Shown: positions 1 to 5,611 of the stretch, in pieces
Layout: each line of letters begins with the position of its first letter
Position numbering within the stretch: position 1 is the stretch's first letter
Assembly: GCA_964587175.1 (NCBI GenBank)
Contig: CAZPKK010000032.1
Location: forward strand, 1 to 15,007
DNA length: 15,007 bases
Direction: 5' to 3'
Source of the DNA: CALXVA01 sp964587175
GTDB lineage: Bacteria; Bacillota; Clostridia; TANB77; CAG-508
Made by a program: the position numbers and the translations under genes
The notes under the pieces: generated by a model
Databases searched by the model: none
The model's input: only the letters and a program-made list of their open reading frames with translations
Told to the model about the DNA's origin: nothing

Positions 1-222
1 TATTCCGTCTATAAAAGCCTCCACCTCGTCCCATGTTTTAAAGCAATATTTGTCAGTTACGGAATACCAGTCCTTATTTTTGCAATTCTTATCTACTAAT
101 GCAACTGCTTTATTATATGTATAATCGCTTGAAATTTTTAATAACAATAGTTGCAAATTACTATCAGAAAGCATATATTCATTTAGTCCTTTAATTCTTT
201 TATTAATATTATCTCTCTTCAT
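1..222 (-). CDS. hypothetical protein, N-terminal part, runs off the window edge
   Basis: A leftward ORF of 74 visible codons is open to the first base of the window. I chose the ATG at 222 because AGAGGA lies about 8 nt upstream of it; an in-frame ATG at 228 has only 2 nt of spacing. The start overlaps the end of the integrase gene by 14 nt, so the two are probably translationally coupled in one operon. The visible protein is charged, begins MKRDNINKRIKGLNEYML, and contains two cysteines and a WYSVTDKYCFKTWDEVEAF stretch. I do not recognise a family. Its position directly after the integrase suggests a mobile-element accessory gene, which is inference only. Confidence 0.6.
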   Translation of the reverse strand, partial: MKRDNINKRIKGLNEYMLSDSNLQLLLLKISSDYTYNKAVALVDKNCKNKDWYSVTDKYCFKTWDEVEAFIDGI

Positions 223-1420
223 TTTCATGTTCCTCTTTATCATTTAATAATTTTTTATTTTCACTTAGTAGATTATCAACCACAATTTCATTATTCATAT
301 AATAATTGTTTACTTTTTCAAGTTCAGCCTCTTTATATTTATCAAACACAGAAGTATAAGTATTTAATGTTATTGACACATCTGTATGACCCATTAATCT
401 CTGAAGTGCAACAGCTCTCATTCCTGCCTCGATACATCTTGTGGCATATGTATGACGCAAAGAATGATTAGTAATTCCTGTTATTCCCATTTTTTTAAGT
501 ATTTTTTTCAAGTGGTTATTAACTGTATTCGGTCTTAAAAAGTTTCCTTTAGAATTCAAGAATAACAAATTATCTTTATTACCAGTCGCCCTTTTCATTT
601 GGTTTATAATTTCATCTCTAATAAATGCTGGTATTGGTACGTTCCTAATCCCTGCAATAGATTTAGTCAGGGGTTTGAGTATGATTTTTCTATTTATATC
701 TGTAGATAAAGTTTTATTCACAGAAATTAAATTTTTATGCAAATTTATGTCAGTACTTTTTAATGCCAGAGTTTCCCCAATTCGTAATCCTAAATACATT
801 TGTATTAAATAAATAAGTTTATTGTGTTCATCAGATATAGGGACATTTAATAAATAATTAGTTAAATCTTGTTGTTCTTCTATTGTCAGAGCTCTTACTT
901 CTCTAGGTAGTTTCCTACTTTTAGGTAATATAACACCATACATAGGGTCTTTAGTAATATATCCTTTGTTTATAGCCTCTCTGAAAGCCTGCGAAAATTG
1001 TTCTTTTATCTTTTTTATACATGAATTGCTATAATTTGTTAGAGATCCTAGATATTCTTGAATATCATTAGTCTTAATATCTAATATGTTTTTACTGGCT
1101 AACTCACTTTTTTCAATTGTTCGTATAGTCCCGTCTATTCTTGTATATGTACGTTCTCCAATTAAGTTCATATCTAACTTTCTTTTAGCAATCTCTCGCA
1201 TAAGTTTACTTAATTGAATACCATTATCTTGAATAAACAAATCATTTCCTTTCTGATATTGCACATTAGTCAAGAAATTTTTAGCCTCTTTTTCCGTTAA
1301 AAAGGATTTATATTTTCTTTTTTCTTTCATAGTGTATTTATCGAAAATATAATATGCACATCTCCATTTTTTACTTTTCTTATCAAAAAATACACTTCCA
1401 TTTTTATTATCACTTGCCAT
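209..1420 (-). CDS. int: tyrosine recombinase (phage/ICE-type integrase)
   Basis: Site-specific DNA integrase of the tyrosine recombinase family, which cuts and rejoins att sites through a covalent 3'-phosphotyrosine. All catalytic positions are visible, counting from the chosen start: Arg213 (GLRIGE), Lys236, His319 and Arg322 (HSLRHTYA), His345 (LMGHTDVS) and nucleophile Tyr355 (LNTYTSV). Residues 8-50 resemble the arm-type DNA-binding domain of Tn916/phage integrases (SVFFDKKSKKWRCAYY), and a core-binding SAM-like domain follows. The start is the ATG at 1420, preceded by AGGAG at 9 nt; the longer in-frame ATG at 1429 abuts that AGGAG and is unlikely. The 403-residue length is normal. It follows an excisionase-like gene by 12 nt and overlaps the next ORF, so it is expressed late in a leftward operon. 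The family call is secure; the element type (ICE, prophage or island) is not determined. Confidence 0.96.
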   Translation of the reverse strand: MASDNKNGSVFFDKKSKKWRCAYYIFDKYTMKEKRKYKSFLTEKEAKNFLTNVQYQKGNDLFIQDNGIQLSKLMREIAKRKLDMNLIGERTYTRIDGTIRTIEKSELASKNILDIKTNDIQEYLGSLTNYSNSCIKKIKEQFSQAFREAINKGYITKDPMYGVILPKSRKLPREVRALTIEEQQDLTNYLLNVPISDEHNKLIYLIQMYLGLRIGETLALKSTDINLHKNLISVNKTLSTDINRKIILKPLTKSIAGIRNVPIPAFIRDEIINQMKRATGNKDNLLFLNSKGNFLRPNTVNNHLKKILKKMGITGITNHSLRHTYATRCIEAGMRAVALQRLMGHTDVSITLNTYTSVFDKYKEAELEKVNNYYMNNEIVVDNLLSENKKLLNDKEEHENEER

Positions 1421-1432
1421 ATTTATCATCTC

Positions 1433-1741
1433 CTAAACCCTTTTTTGCATTTTCCAAATCAAATATGCAAGTAACATTATTTGATTATTTTTTGCAATGT
1501 TTATAGAAGGGAAATCATCTCTTTTAAATGTTCTATAAGCCACAGTTTCACAAATACCCAAATCGTTCATTATATCTTTAACAGTAAGCATTTTAAAAGG
1601 GTTTTTCACTCTTCTAATCGTATCTATTGCCATTCGCTGTTCTGGTGTTAGAACTTCTTTTGTTTCAATTATTATATTTTTAGTTTCAGTATTTTGAATT
1701 TCATCATTTATTGTCTTAGCAATATTATTTATTTCTTCCAC
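1433..1741 (-). CDS. excisionase-like helix-turn-helix protein
   Basis: Small DNA-binding protein, probably the recombination directionality factor paired with the adjacent integrase. The C-terminal half (MLTVKDIMNDLGICETVAYRTF, then PSINIAKNNQIMLLAYLIWK) has the layout of the MerR/excisionase winged-helix domain: a recognition helix followed by a short wing and a basic end. The N-terminal 40 residues are acidic and polar and resemble nothing I know. The GTG at 1741 is chosen because AAAGG lies 10 nt upstream; an in-frame ATG at 1759 exists but has no visible ribosome binding site. It sits between a DUF3846-like gene and int, the usual place for xis. Function is inferred from fold and position. 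Confidence 0.75.
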   Translation of the reverse strand: MEEINNIAKTINDEIQNTETKNIIIETKEVLTPEQRMAIDTIRRVKNPFKMLTVKDIMNDLGICETVAYRTFKRDDFPSINIAKNNQIMLLAYLIWKMQKRV

Positions 1742-1761
1742 AATATCACAACCTTTCATAA

Positions 1762-2287
1762 TTAATTTTTGTTATTTTTTATAAATTCTAATATTATAGT
1801 TTGAATAGCTAAAATCATTTGTAATACTTTATCATTTTTATTTTGATTGTTATTATATGATTCTTTTTCTAAATTATCAGAAACTAGGTTTCTTTTTATG
1901 TTTTTAAAAGCTTTCTTTTTTTTATGAGAAAAAGAATTATTCTTTTTAGTTATACTTTTAATATGAAAACTAGCATTTTTTAAAAAGTGTATATATTTAA
2001 TAGCTTGTTCTTTGGTTAGCGATTTAAAAGAATTATCTTTCAGACAAACTATGATAATAGTTCCTCTTATAGTTTCTCCAATACTCAAAAATTTTGTATT
2101 TACATATATATTAGGAGATAAATTCTTTCTGTCTTTTTTACAAATGATAGTAATATCCTCGTAAGGTATTAAGTCTATGCTACCGTCCAACTAATCTTTC
2201 AAATTCAGAAATATCATTCTTAATCTTTTTTAATTCTGGTGTTTTATTAGCTTCTTGATAAATTATGATTATTTCATTGCTATTCAT
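1762..2287 (-). CDS. DUF3846-like protein requiring a +1 frameshift at CGG
   Basis: Two ORFs together make one DUF3846-like protein, a family common in mobile elements and of unknown function. The first 34 residues (ATG at 2287, MNSNEIIIIYQEANKTPELK through FERLVG) run into CGG-TAG at 2183-2180. If the C of that CGG is skipped, translation continues with GSIDLIPYEDITIICKK and the IRGTIIIVCLKDNSFKSLT segment, which is the usual order of the family (LVGG-x-I-x-x-x-P then IRG-x-x-I/F-V). Shifted length is 174 residues. A lysine/asparagine-rich tail follows residue 105. The start codon overlaps the preceding gene by 8 nt, implying coupling. Without the shift the second ORF would need a TTG start with no ribosome binding site. 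It is either a genuine frameshift product or a one-base-insertion pseudogene. Confidence 0.72.
2183..2185 (-). other. CGG codon at +1 frame change (DUF3846-like gene)
   Basis: Context is GTT GGA CGG TAG C. Zero frame stops on the next codon; skipping C gives GGA GGT AGC (Gly-Gly-Ser), matching the expected LVGG of the family. The same eight bases GGACGGTA recur at 3807-3814, inside the small ORF of the structured RNA. Confidence 0.6.
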
Positions 2288-2486
2288 CACAATCACTTCC
2301 GTCATAATCTCGCTTAATTTTTTTCTTAATATAGTCATTAAAAACTTTAGGATTAATTATGTGCCATTTTTTAAGGTCTGAATATGTAAGAATACTTATT
2401 TTTATTTTAAATGACGGATTTTCTAATTCTCTTACATCTTTTATTTCTTTCTGTGTAAGTTTTGTCTTTTTTTTATCTGTTTTCAT
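2280..2486 (-). CDS. small basic hypothetical protein (68 aa)
   Basis: First gene of the leftward integrase operon. The ATG at 2486 follows AAGGAG at about 7 nt. The product is lysine-rich (MKTDKKKTKLTQKEIKDVRE at the N-terminus) and ends in an acidic tail DYDGSDCDE. The stop codon overlaps the ATG of the DUF3846-like gene, an arrangement that favours termination-reinitiation. I do not recognise the family; size, charge and position are typical of small early genes of integrative elements, possibly DNA binding. Confidence 0.7.
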   Translation of the reverse strand: MKTDKKKTKLTQKEIKDVRELENPSFKIKISILTYSDLKKWHIINPKVFNDYIKKKIKRDYDGSDCDE

Positions 2487-2504
2487 AAACCACTCCTTAA
2501 ATCA

Positions 2505-2518
2505 GCTTACCGATAAGC
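2505..2518. promoter_or_regulatory. short dyad upstream of the integrase operon
   Basis: GCTTA-CCGA-TAAGC lies about 20 bp upstream of the first gene of the leftward operon. It could be a repressor operator or a leader hairpin. No convincing -35/-10 pair could be fixed for this operon in 2487-2600. Confidence 0.3.
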
Positions 2519-2656
2519 ATTTGTATTGTTCGAACTAATAATATGATACTCGCTTTTATAACTAAAAAACATTTTTTTAAAGAAATACTATGTAATTATG
2601 TAAATTTATATCTTACTTAAGATTTTTTAAAAAGAATTTTTGTATTATAGCCTCGC

Positions 2657-2680
2657 AAAGCATATTAATTTATATGCTTT
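2657..2680. repeat. 9-bp perfect inverted repeat in the intergenic region
   Basis: AAAGCATAT and ATATGCTTT flank a 6-nt loop. It lies between the repressor terminator and the integrase operon and is a candidate operator for the XRE repressor. It has no T-tract that would make it a clear terminator. Confidence 0.4.
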
Positions 2681-2717
2681 AAAACATTTTTGTTTTTTTC
2701 TCACGTTTTACTTTTAC

Positions 2718-2750
2718 ACATAAAAAAAGCCCTAATGGGCTTTTTTATGT
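2718..2750. terminator. bidirectional terminator after the XRE repressor
   Basis: The stem AAAAAAGCCC / GGGCTTTTTT, extended by ACAT/ATGT, has a TAAT loop. A-tract and T-tract flank both sides, so it can work in both directions. It lies 14 bp beyond the repressor stop codon. Confidence 0.88.
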
Positions 2751-2763
2751 AATCTATTAAATT

Positions 2764-3465
2764 TTAATATTCTCTGCTAATATTAGCTTGCCAAATATCA
2801 TTTTTCGTTATTTTTTTCTTTTCGTCCTTATCTAAACTTAAATATTTTCTTATTTCTTCATTGAATTGTAAATCTTTTTTGGAAACTACACATTTTTTTA
2901 TATTTACTACATATTCTCCATTAGTACACATCATTATTCCTCTTATTAAACCGTTTGTTCCACCAGATATATTTAAAATAATCTGATTAGTTTCAAGTCT
3001 TGGATAATTTGCTTTATAATTTTCTGTTCTTATAGTTGCCATAAAACTATCCGCTAAGATATGTCCTAATAAAATAGTTTTTTTAGTTTTATAATCTGAT
3101 ATTCTCGCTTCTATATAAGCATCTTTTTCATATAAATTTATAATAAGTTTAAAATAATCTATTTTGGTTTTCGTTTTATATCCTAAATAATATAAGTAAA
3201 GTTTATCTATACCAAAAGGGTTTCTGGAATTTTCTCTATTTGCTATTTTTTCTGTATTTTCTCTATATAAATCATCATAATATATATCAAGTGTATGGCA
3301 TAATTTATTTAAAACTTCTGCATCAGGAATTATCTCTCCTCTTTCATATCTACTTATTGTACTAGGAGATTTACCTATTTTCCTTGCTATGTATTCTAGT
3401 GTGTATTCTTTTTTCTTTCTGGCTTCTTTTAATTTTTCAGAAAATTCAATTCTTTTAAATTCCAC
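2764..3465 (-). CDS. XRE-family (Cro/CI-type) transcriptional repressor
   Basis: Transcriptional regulator of 233 residues. An N-terminal helix-turn-helix (FSEKLKEARKKKEYTLEYIA, then GKSPSTISRYERGEIIPDAE) is a textbook HTH_XRE domain, residues about 6-62. The C-terminal 150 residues, beginning NPFGIDKLYLYYLGYKTKTK, are not an S24/LexA peptidase: no Ser/Lys autocleavage motif is visible. The GTG at 3465 is chosen because GGAGG lies 8 nt upstream; longer starts would be inside the promoter. It has its own sigma-A promoter and faces away from the structured-RNA promoter, with only 28 bp between the two -35 boxes. It therefore probably controls itself and the divergent RNA, and perhaps the integrase operon. 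Mobile-element master repressor is the likely role, inferred from position. Confidence 0.88.
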   Translation of the reverse strand: MEFKRIEFSEKLKEARKKKEYTLEYIARKIGKSPSTISRYERGEIIPDAEVLNKLCHTLDIYYDDLYRENTEKIANRENSRNPFGIDKLYLYYLGYKTKTKIDYFKLIINLYEKDAYIEARISDYKTKKTILLGHILADSFMATIRTENYKANYPRLETNQIILNISGGTNGLIRGIMMCTNGEYVVNIKKCVVSKKDLQFNEEIRKYLSLDKDEKKKITKNDIWQANISREY

Positions 3466-3498
3466 TATTAACACCTCCGCCAAGAGATTTACATAATA

Positions 3499-3527
3499 AT
3501 TATAGCATTTTTTCACAATCAATTCAA
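3499..3527 (-). promoter_or_regulatory. sigma-A promoter of the XRE repressor
   Basis: On the minus strand TTGAAT (3527-3522), a 17-bp spacer and a perfect TATAAT (3504-3499) precede the GGAGG and GTG start. Divergent from the promoter at 3556-3584. Confidence 0.82.
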
Positions 3528-3555
3528 TACATATCACTTACACTCCTTGGTACAG

Positions 3556-3584
3556 TTGAATTTCGTCAATTTTTGTGTTATAAT
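3556..3584 (+). promoter_or_regulatory. sigma-A promoter of the structured RNA
   Basis: TTGAAT (3556-3561), 17-bp spacer, TATAAT (3579-3584). Transcription is expected near 3591. It is back to back with the repressor promoter, which uses the same hexamers. Confidence 0.85.
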
Positions 3585-3785
3585 TTTTATAACTATATAG
3601 TATTCGAGTGGCTCTTTAGACCTTAATTAATAAAACCATTCACAGGTAATTCCTGTATCAATTGTATCAGGTATTACCGTACCTGATTTTATTATAATAT
3701 GAGGTCTAAGCCGTCCGCTTACTCTCATATATAGTCAATTGATGTCTACTTTTATAGAATTCCTATGAGAGGAAAATTACAACCA

Positions 3786-3840
3786 ATGGAAAAAACATTT
3801 TTGGACGGACGGTACTCCAGGTTACTCAACTTGGGCTTAA
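3786..3840 (+). CDS. possible tiny ORF in the structured RNA (low confidence)
   Basis: An ATG at 3786 has AGAGGA 12 nt upstream, and that sequence is partly buried in the 3764-3771 stem. Zero frame reads MEKTFLDGRYSRLLNLGLTI and continues to a TGA at 3884, past the transcription terminator, which is implausible. The ninth codon is CGG (3810-3812). If it triggers a +1 shift, as at the four other CGG codons here, the product is MEKTFLDGGTPGYSTWA, ending at TAA 3838-3840, before the terminator. The neighbouring antisense RNA covers exactly the start codon. It may be a translated peptide under antisense control, or a chance ORF in a structural RNA. No transmembrane character is seen, unlike most type I toxins. 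Confidence 0.3.
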
Positions 3841-3852
3841 CCATTCGTGATG

Positions 3853-3880
3853 AGAGGGAATGTATTTCCCCTCTTTTTCT
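3853..3880 (+). terminator. intrinsic terminator of the structured RNA
   Basis: AGAGGG(AA) pairs with (TTTC)CCCTCT around a TGTA loop and is followed by TTTTTCTTT. It separates the structured RNA from the next promoter. Confidence 0.85.
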
Positions 3881-3893
3881 TTGACAATGATAG

Positions 3894-3922
3894 TTGATAT
3901 TTACGAAATATTATTATATAAT
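3894..3922 (+). promoter_or_regulatory. sigma-A promoter of the antisense small RNA
   Basis: TTGATA (3894-3899), 17-bp spacer, TATAAT (3917-3922). The start is expected near 3929. It begins only 13 bp after the upstream terminator's T-tract, so the two RNAs are independent units. Confidence 0.8.
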
Positions 3923-3928
3923 ATTTAT

Positions 3929-4010
3929 AGATAATAAAATTACGGTAATAATTTTATTATTATTAAAACACAGGTTTTTCCATTGGTTGTGCCTGTGTTT
4001 TCTTTTTTTG
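3929..4010 (+). ncRNA. small RNA with antisense loop to the adjacent structured RNA
   Basis: About 80 nt with two hairpins. Hairpin 1 is a perfect 12-bp stem (3931-3942 with 3949-3960, 6-nt loop). Hairpin 2 is the terminator, AAAACACAGG (3965-3974) with CCTGTGTTTT (3992-4001), then a T-tract to 4009. Its 17-nt loop, 3975-3991, contains TTTTTCCATTGGTTGT, which is the exact reverse complement of 3779-3794 in the structured RNA, plus one further G-U pair. A loop fully devoted to a neighbour's single-stranded segment is the design of antisense regulators of plasmid replication and of type I toxin-antitoxin systems. No ORF with a ribosome binding site lies inside it. Regulation of the neighbour by base pairing is inference; the complementarity is seen directly. 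Confidence 0.8.
3965..4009 (+). terminator. intrinsic terminator of the antisense RNA
   Basis: Perfect 10-bp stem with an unusually large 17-nt loop, then CTTTTTTT. Most intrinsic terminators have 3-8 nt loops, so the loop is likely functional in itself. Confidence 0.85.
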
Positions 4011-4116
4011 CGTAATATGCAAAAAGTTATAAAAAAGAACTTGTTTATTTAAAAAATTAGCTTTTTTGCTAATGTTAAATAAGAATTTAAACATTTCTTT
4101 GCACCTTACGCAAAAA
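4005..4116. repeat. long nested inverted repeat
   Basis: Outer arms of 19 nt (4005-4023 and 4098-4116) match at 17 positions: TTTTTGCGTAA-TA-TGCAAA against TTTTTGCGTAA-GG-TGCAAA on the other strand. Inside them TTATTTAA (4045-4052) pairs with TTAAATAA (4075-4082), and TTAGC (4057-4061) with GCTAA (4068-4072). The whole 112 bp could fold as one interrupted hairpin. It could be a cruciform operator, a MITE-like remnant or a single-strand origin-like fold. No target-site duplication is visible. The right arm stops just before the -35 box of the next gene. Confidence 0.7.
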
Positions 4117-4124
4117 GGAGGTTT

Positions 4125-4153
4125 TTGTTATGTAAACTTCTCTATGCTATACT
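4125..4153 (+). promoter_or_regulatory. promoter of the Spo0A-C-like gene
   Basis: TTGTTA (4125-4130), 17-bp spacer, TATACT (4148-4153), beginning 9 bp after the right arm of the inverted repeat. A possible second -10 (TATAAA, near 4181) lies closer to the gene. Confidence 0.6.
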
Positions 4154-4215
4154 ATATTTACTCTTACGAAGATAAGTTGTTATAAAATATTAATTTATTT
4201 ATAGGAGTAAATAAT

Positions 4216-4590
4216 ATGGTAAAAAATAATAAACAAGAAATTATAATTGAAAAAGAAAAAATTTTAGAAATTAATAATAAATTCCGTTCTTTAGGTTTAA
4301 ATTTCAAATTAAAAGGTACAAAACTCTTAAACAAAACTATACAAATAATTATATTTTCAAATATTGAATTTTATACATTAGAAGATATATTTGACCAATT
4401 AATTGAAATCTACCCTTATTTTAATAAAATGCAAATTCGTATGTCTATAAAATATGCCTTAGATCATCGAGATGAAAAATTATCAGAAAAAAATTTTTAT
4501 AAGGTTTTTGGTTTTGAATATGATGAACTCTTCTTTATAACAAAAGATTTTATAGAAGAATTTTCTAATGCAATAAAAGAAGAATTCTGA
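4216..4590 (+). CDS. small protein resembling the Spo0A C-terminal DNA-binding domain
   Basis: 124 residues, start ATG at 4216 with AGGAG about 8 nt upstream. Residues about 18-95 (INNKFRSLGLNFKLKGTKLL, then TLEDIFDQLIEIYPYFNKMQ and IRMSIKYALDHRD) follow the pattern of the Spo0A effector domain: LG-x-x-x-x-x-KG-x-x-x-L-x-x-x-I, a helix ending IYP, then a recognition-helix segment ending in R-x-x-x-x-x-A. There is no receiver domain, so it would not be phosphorylation-controlled. Stand-alone domains of this kind are known from Firmicute mobile elements. It is expected to bind 0A-box-like DNA, either regulating the element or interfering with host sporulation. The homology is judged by eye and is moderate. 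It is convergent with a small XRE gene, sharing a terminator. Confidence 0.68.
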   Translation: MVKNNKQEIIIEKEKILEINNKFRSLGLNFKLKGTKLLNKTIQIIIFSNIEFYTLEDIFDQLIEIYPYFNKMQIRMSIKYALDHRDEKLSEKNFYKVFGFEYDELFFITKDFIEEFSNAIKEEF

Positions 4591-4620
4591 ATTAAGTTAA
4601 TTAATCACAATTCTTCTTTT
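4575..4620. terminator. bidirectional terminator between convergent genes
   Basis: AAAAGAAGAATT (4575-4586) and AATTCTTCTTTT (4609-4620) form a perfect 12-bp stem with a 22-nt loop. The arms overlap both stop codons, so both genes' 3' coding ends form the terminator. Confidence 0.7.
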
Positions 4621-4841
4621 ATTTCCTTAGTATCTATTTTAAGTATCTTACATATAGCTATTAACTCAAAATCTTTTACAATTCTTTGTTCTTTCTCTAT
4701 CAAATAAATATCATTAGGATACAATGTTACTCCCATTAATTCCAGTTTATTTGAAAGTTTTTCAAGAGATAAATTATTTTTTATTCTATTATTATGAATA
4801 ATTTTTCCAGATATATTACTTTTATTCTTATATTTGTTCAT
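4605..4841 (-). CDS. small XRE-family helix-turn-helix protein
   Basis: 78 residues with a single Cro/CI-like HTH: ISGKIIHNNRIKNNLSLEKL, then a turn and recognition helix, with VKDFELIAICKILKIDTKEI as the characteristic C-terminal helices. The ATG at 4841 follows AAGGTG by about 8 nt. A longer than usual turn (KLELMGVTLYPNDIYLIEKE) is typical of the clostridial subgroup of these 65-80 residue regulators. It faces the divergent DUF6809-like gene across a 100-bp region containing the near-palindrome CATGGAATTCATG, a plausible operator. Confidence 0.82.
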   Translation of the reverse strand: MNKYKNKSNISGKIIHNNRIKNNLSLEKLSNKLELMGVTLYPNDIYLIEKEQRIVKDFELIAICKILKIDTKEIKEEL

Positions 4842-4868
4842 AGGAATTCACCTTTTTGTTTATTTTTC

Positions 4869-4898
4869 TTGATATTATCATGGAATTCATGTTAATAT
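4869..4898 (+). promoter_or_regulatory. promoter of the DUF6809-like gene
   Basis: TTGATA (4869-4874), 18-bp spacer, TAATAT (4893-4898). The near-palindrome CATGGAATTCATG lies inside the spacer (4879-4891), a good position for repression by the divergent XRE protein. Confidence 0.55.
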
Positions 4899-4941
4899 AT
4901 TATGAGAGCCATAATGCATTGTGAAAAGGAAGGGAAAAAAT

Positions 4942-5280
4942 ATGCAAAAAAATTTAAAAAAATCAGATTTATTAGATATGTCTATAATAGAATTAATATA
5001 TAAAGAGAGAGAAGATACTTTATATAAATATAATTCACAGGATAAGGAAAATATAAATAAAATTACAGATAAAAATACTGTATCTTATGATGATTTAATA
5101 ACAGCTATAAAAAATCTACCACCACACTTTGGAAATACAAGAGAATTTATTTTAGAAAGGTTAGAAAAATTTTTAGAAGAACAAAATTCTTTGTGTGCAT
5201 ATGATAATAGAAAGTTTTATAAAAATGGTTTTTGTGACGGAGCAAGAATGATGTTAGAAATATTAGAAAATAAAAAATAA
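4942..5280 (+). CDS. DUF6809-like hypothetical protein
   Basis: 112 residues. The ATG at 4942 is chosen because AGGAAGGG ends 7 nt upstream; an in-frame GTG at 4921 has no such site. The protein is helical and charged, ending in KFYKNGFCDGARMMLEILEN. This resembles the C-terminal signature of DUF6809 proteins (F-x-x-G-F-x-x-G-A-x-x-M-x-E), small Firmicute proteins of unknown function frequent in prophage and plasmid regions. The middle portion (DDLITAIKNLPPHFGNTREF) fits the helical hairpin before it. Family assignment is by eye. Confidence 0.6.
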   Translation: MQKNLKKSDLLDMSIIELIYKEREDTLYKYNSQDKENINKITDKNTVSYDDLITAIKNLPPHFGNTREFILERLEKFLEEQNSLCAYDNRKFYKNGFCDGARMMLEILENKK

Positions 5281-5323
5281 ATATAAATTTTGCAAAGATA
5301 ACTATGTAAAATGCACTAAGAAA

Positions 5324-5352
5324 TTGACTTTTTTCTGTTTTTATGTTAATAT
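5324..5352 (+). promoter_or_regulatory. promoter of the GC-rich small gene
   Basis: TTGACT (5324-5329), 17-bp spacer, TAATAT (5347-5352). The transcript should start about at the leader hairpin. Confidence 0.7.
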
Positions 5353-5355
5353 ATT

Positions 5356-5379
5356 ATTGCATTGCGCAAGCAATGTAAT
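5356..5379 (+). promoter_or_regulatory. leader hairpin at the 5' end of the transcript
   Basis: ATTGCATTGC and GCAATGTAAT (10 bp, one G-U) around GCAA. It lies at the expected transcription start, 8 nt before AAAGGAGGG; a 5'-terminal stem of this kind may stabilise the mRNA. Confidence 0.5.
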
Positions 5380-5402
5380 AGACAAGAAAGGAGGGTACTG
5401 AA

Positions 5403-5576
5403 ATGGCTTGGAAGAACAGCGAAGACTTCCGTAGAGACTATCCTAATGGATATTCCAAGAATGGAGATGTCTACGACGGAAACAACAATCGTATCGGCTA
5501 TGTTACAGGCGACGGTGACTACCGTATCAACAATGACAAGTCGAACGATGGCCAGCTCTACCACAACAAGGATTGA
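5403..5576 (+). CDS. 57-residue glycine/tyrosine/asparagine-rich protein, GC-rich gene
   Basis: The ATG at 5403 follows a perfect AAAGGAGGG at 7 nt. The product starts MAWKNSEDFRRDYPNGYSKN and continues with the short beta-like repeats GDVYDGNNNRIGYVTGDGDY and RINNDKSNDGQLYHNKD. It has no cysteine and no membrane segment, and is strongly hydrophilic. Gene and flanks to about 5645 are near 50% G+C, with codons such as GGC, CGT, TAC and AAC, in sharp contrast to neighbours. This points to very high expression or recent acquisition. Promoter, 5' hairpin, ideal ribosome site and a very strong 3' hairpin all favour an abundant product. I do not recognise the family. The G-D-x-Y-D-G-x-x-x-R-I-G-Y pattern suggests beta-hairpin repeats. 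Confidence 0.75.
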   Translation: MAWKNSEDFRRDYPNGYSKNGDVYDGNNNRIGYVTGDGDYRINNDKSNDGQLYHNKD

Positions 5577-5611
5577 GTAGTACCTGAGACTGCCTAACTA
5601 AAGGCAACCCT

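Larger units (their letters stand above)
3591..3880 (+). ncRNA. large structured RNA, about 290 nt, family not identified
   Basis: A transcription unit with a near-consensus promoter and an intrinsic terminator. Pairings readable by eye: GAGTGG (3606-3611) with CCATTC (3841-3846, one G-U) closing the molecule; TTAGACC (3616-3622) with GGTCTAA (3703-3709); inside it CAGGTA (3643-3648) with TACCTG (3680-3685); CTCTCATA (3722-3729) with TATGAGAG (3764-3771); and a possible pseudoknot CCGTCC (3711-3716) with GGACGG (3803-3808). Base composition is richer in G and C than the surroundings. Size and pseudoknotted plan recall large clostridial RNAs such as the raiA motif, but I cannot confirm this from memory. 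It contains no T-box, tmRNA, RNase P or SRP signature that I can see. Segment 3779-3794 is the target of the antisense RNA encoded next to it. Confidence 0.72.

Noticed and set aside
3591..3880. T-box, tmRNA, RNase P, SRP RNA or riboswitch identity for the structured RNA
   Set aside because: None of their diagnostic motifs is visible, and the unit ends in its own terminator with no downstream gene to control in cis.
4111..4136. AAGGAGG followed by ATG-TAA, a start-stop minigene
   Set aside because: The segment coincides with the -35 box of a good promoter (TTGTTA-17-TATACT), so it is probably not transcribed; nothing else supports a one-codon ORF.
5346..5580. Two 72-codon ORFs overlapping the GC-rich small gene in other frames
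   Set aside because: They lack ribosome sites and consist of valine/threonine-rich shadow translation; the 57-codon frame has an ideal AAAGGAGGG.
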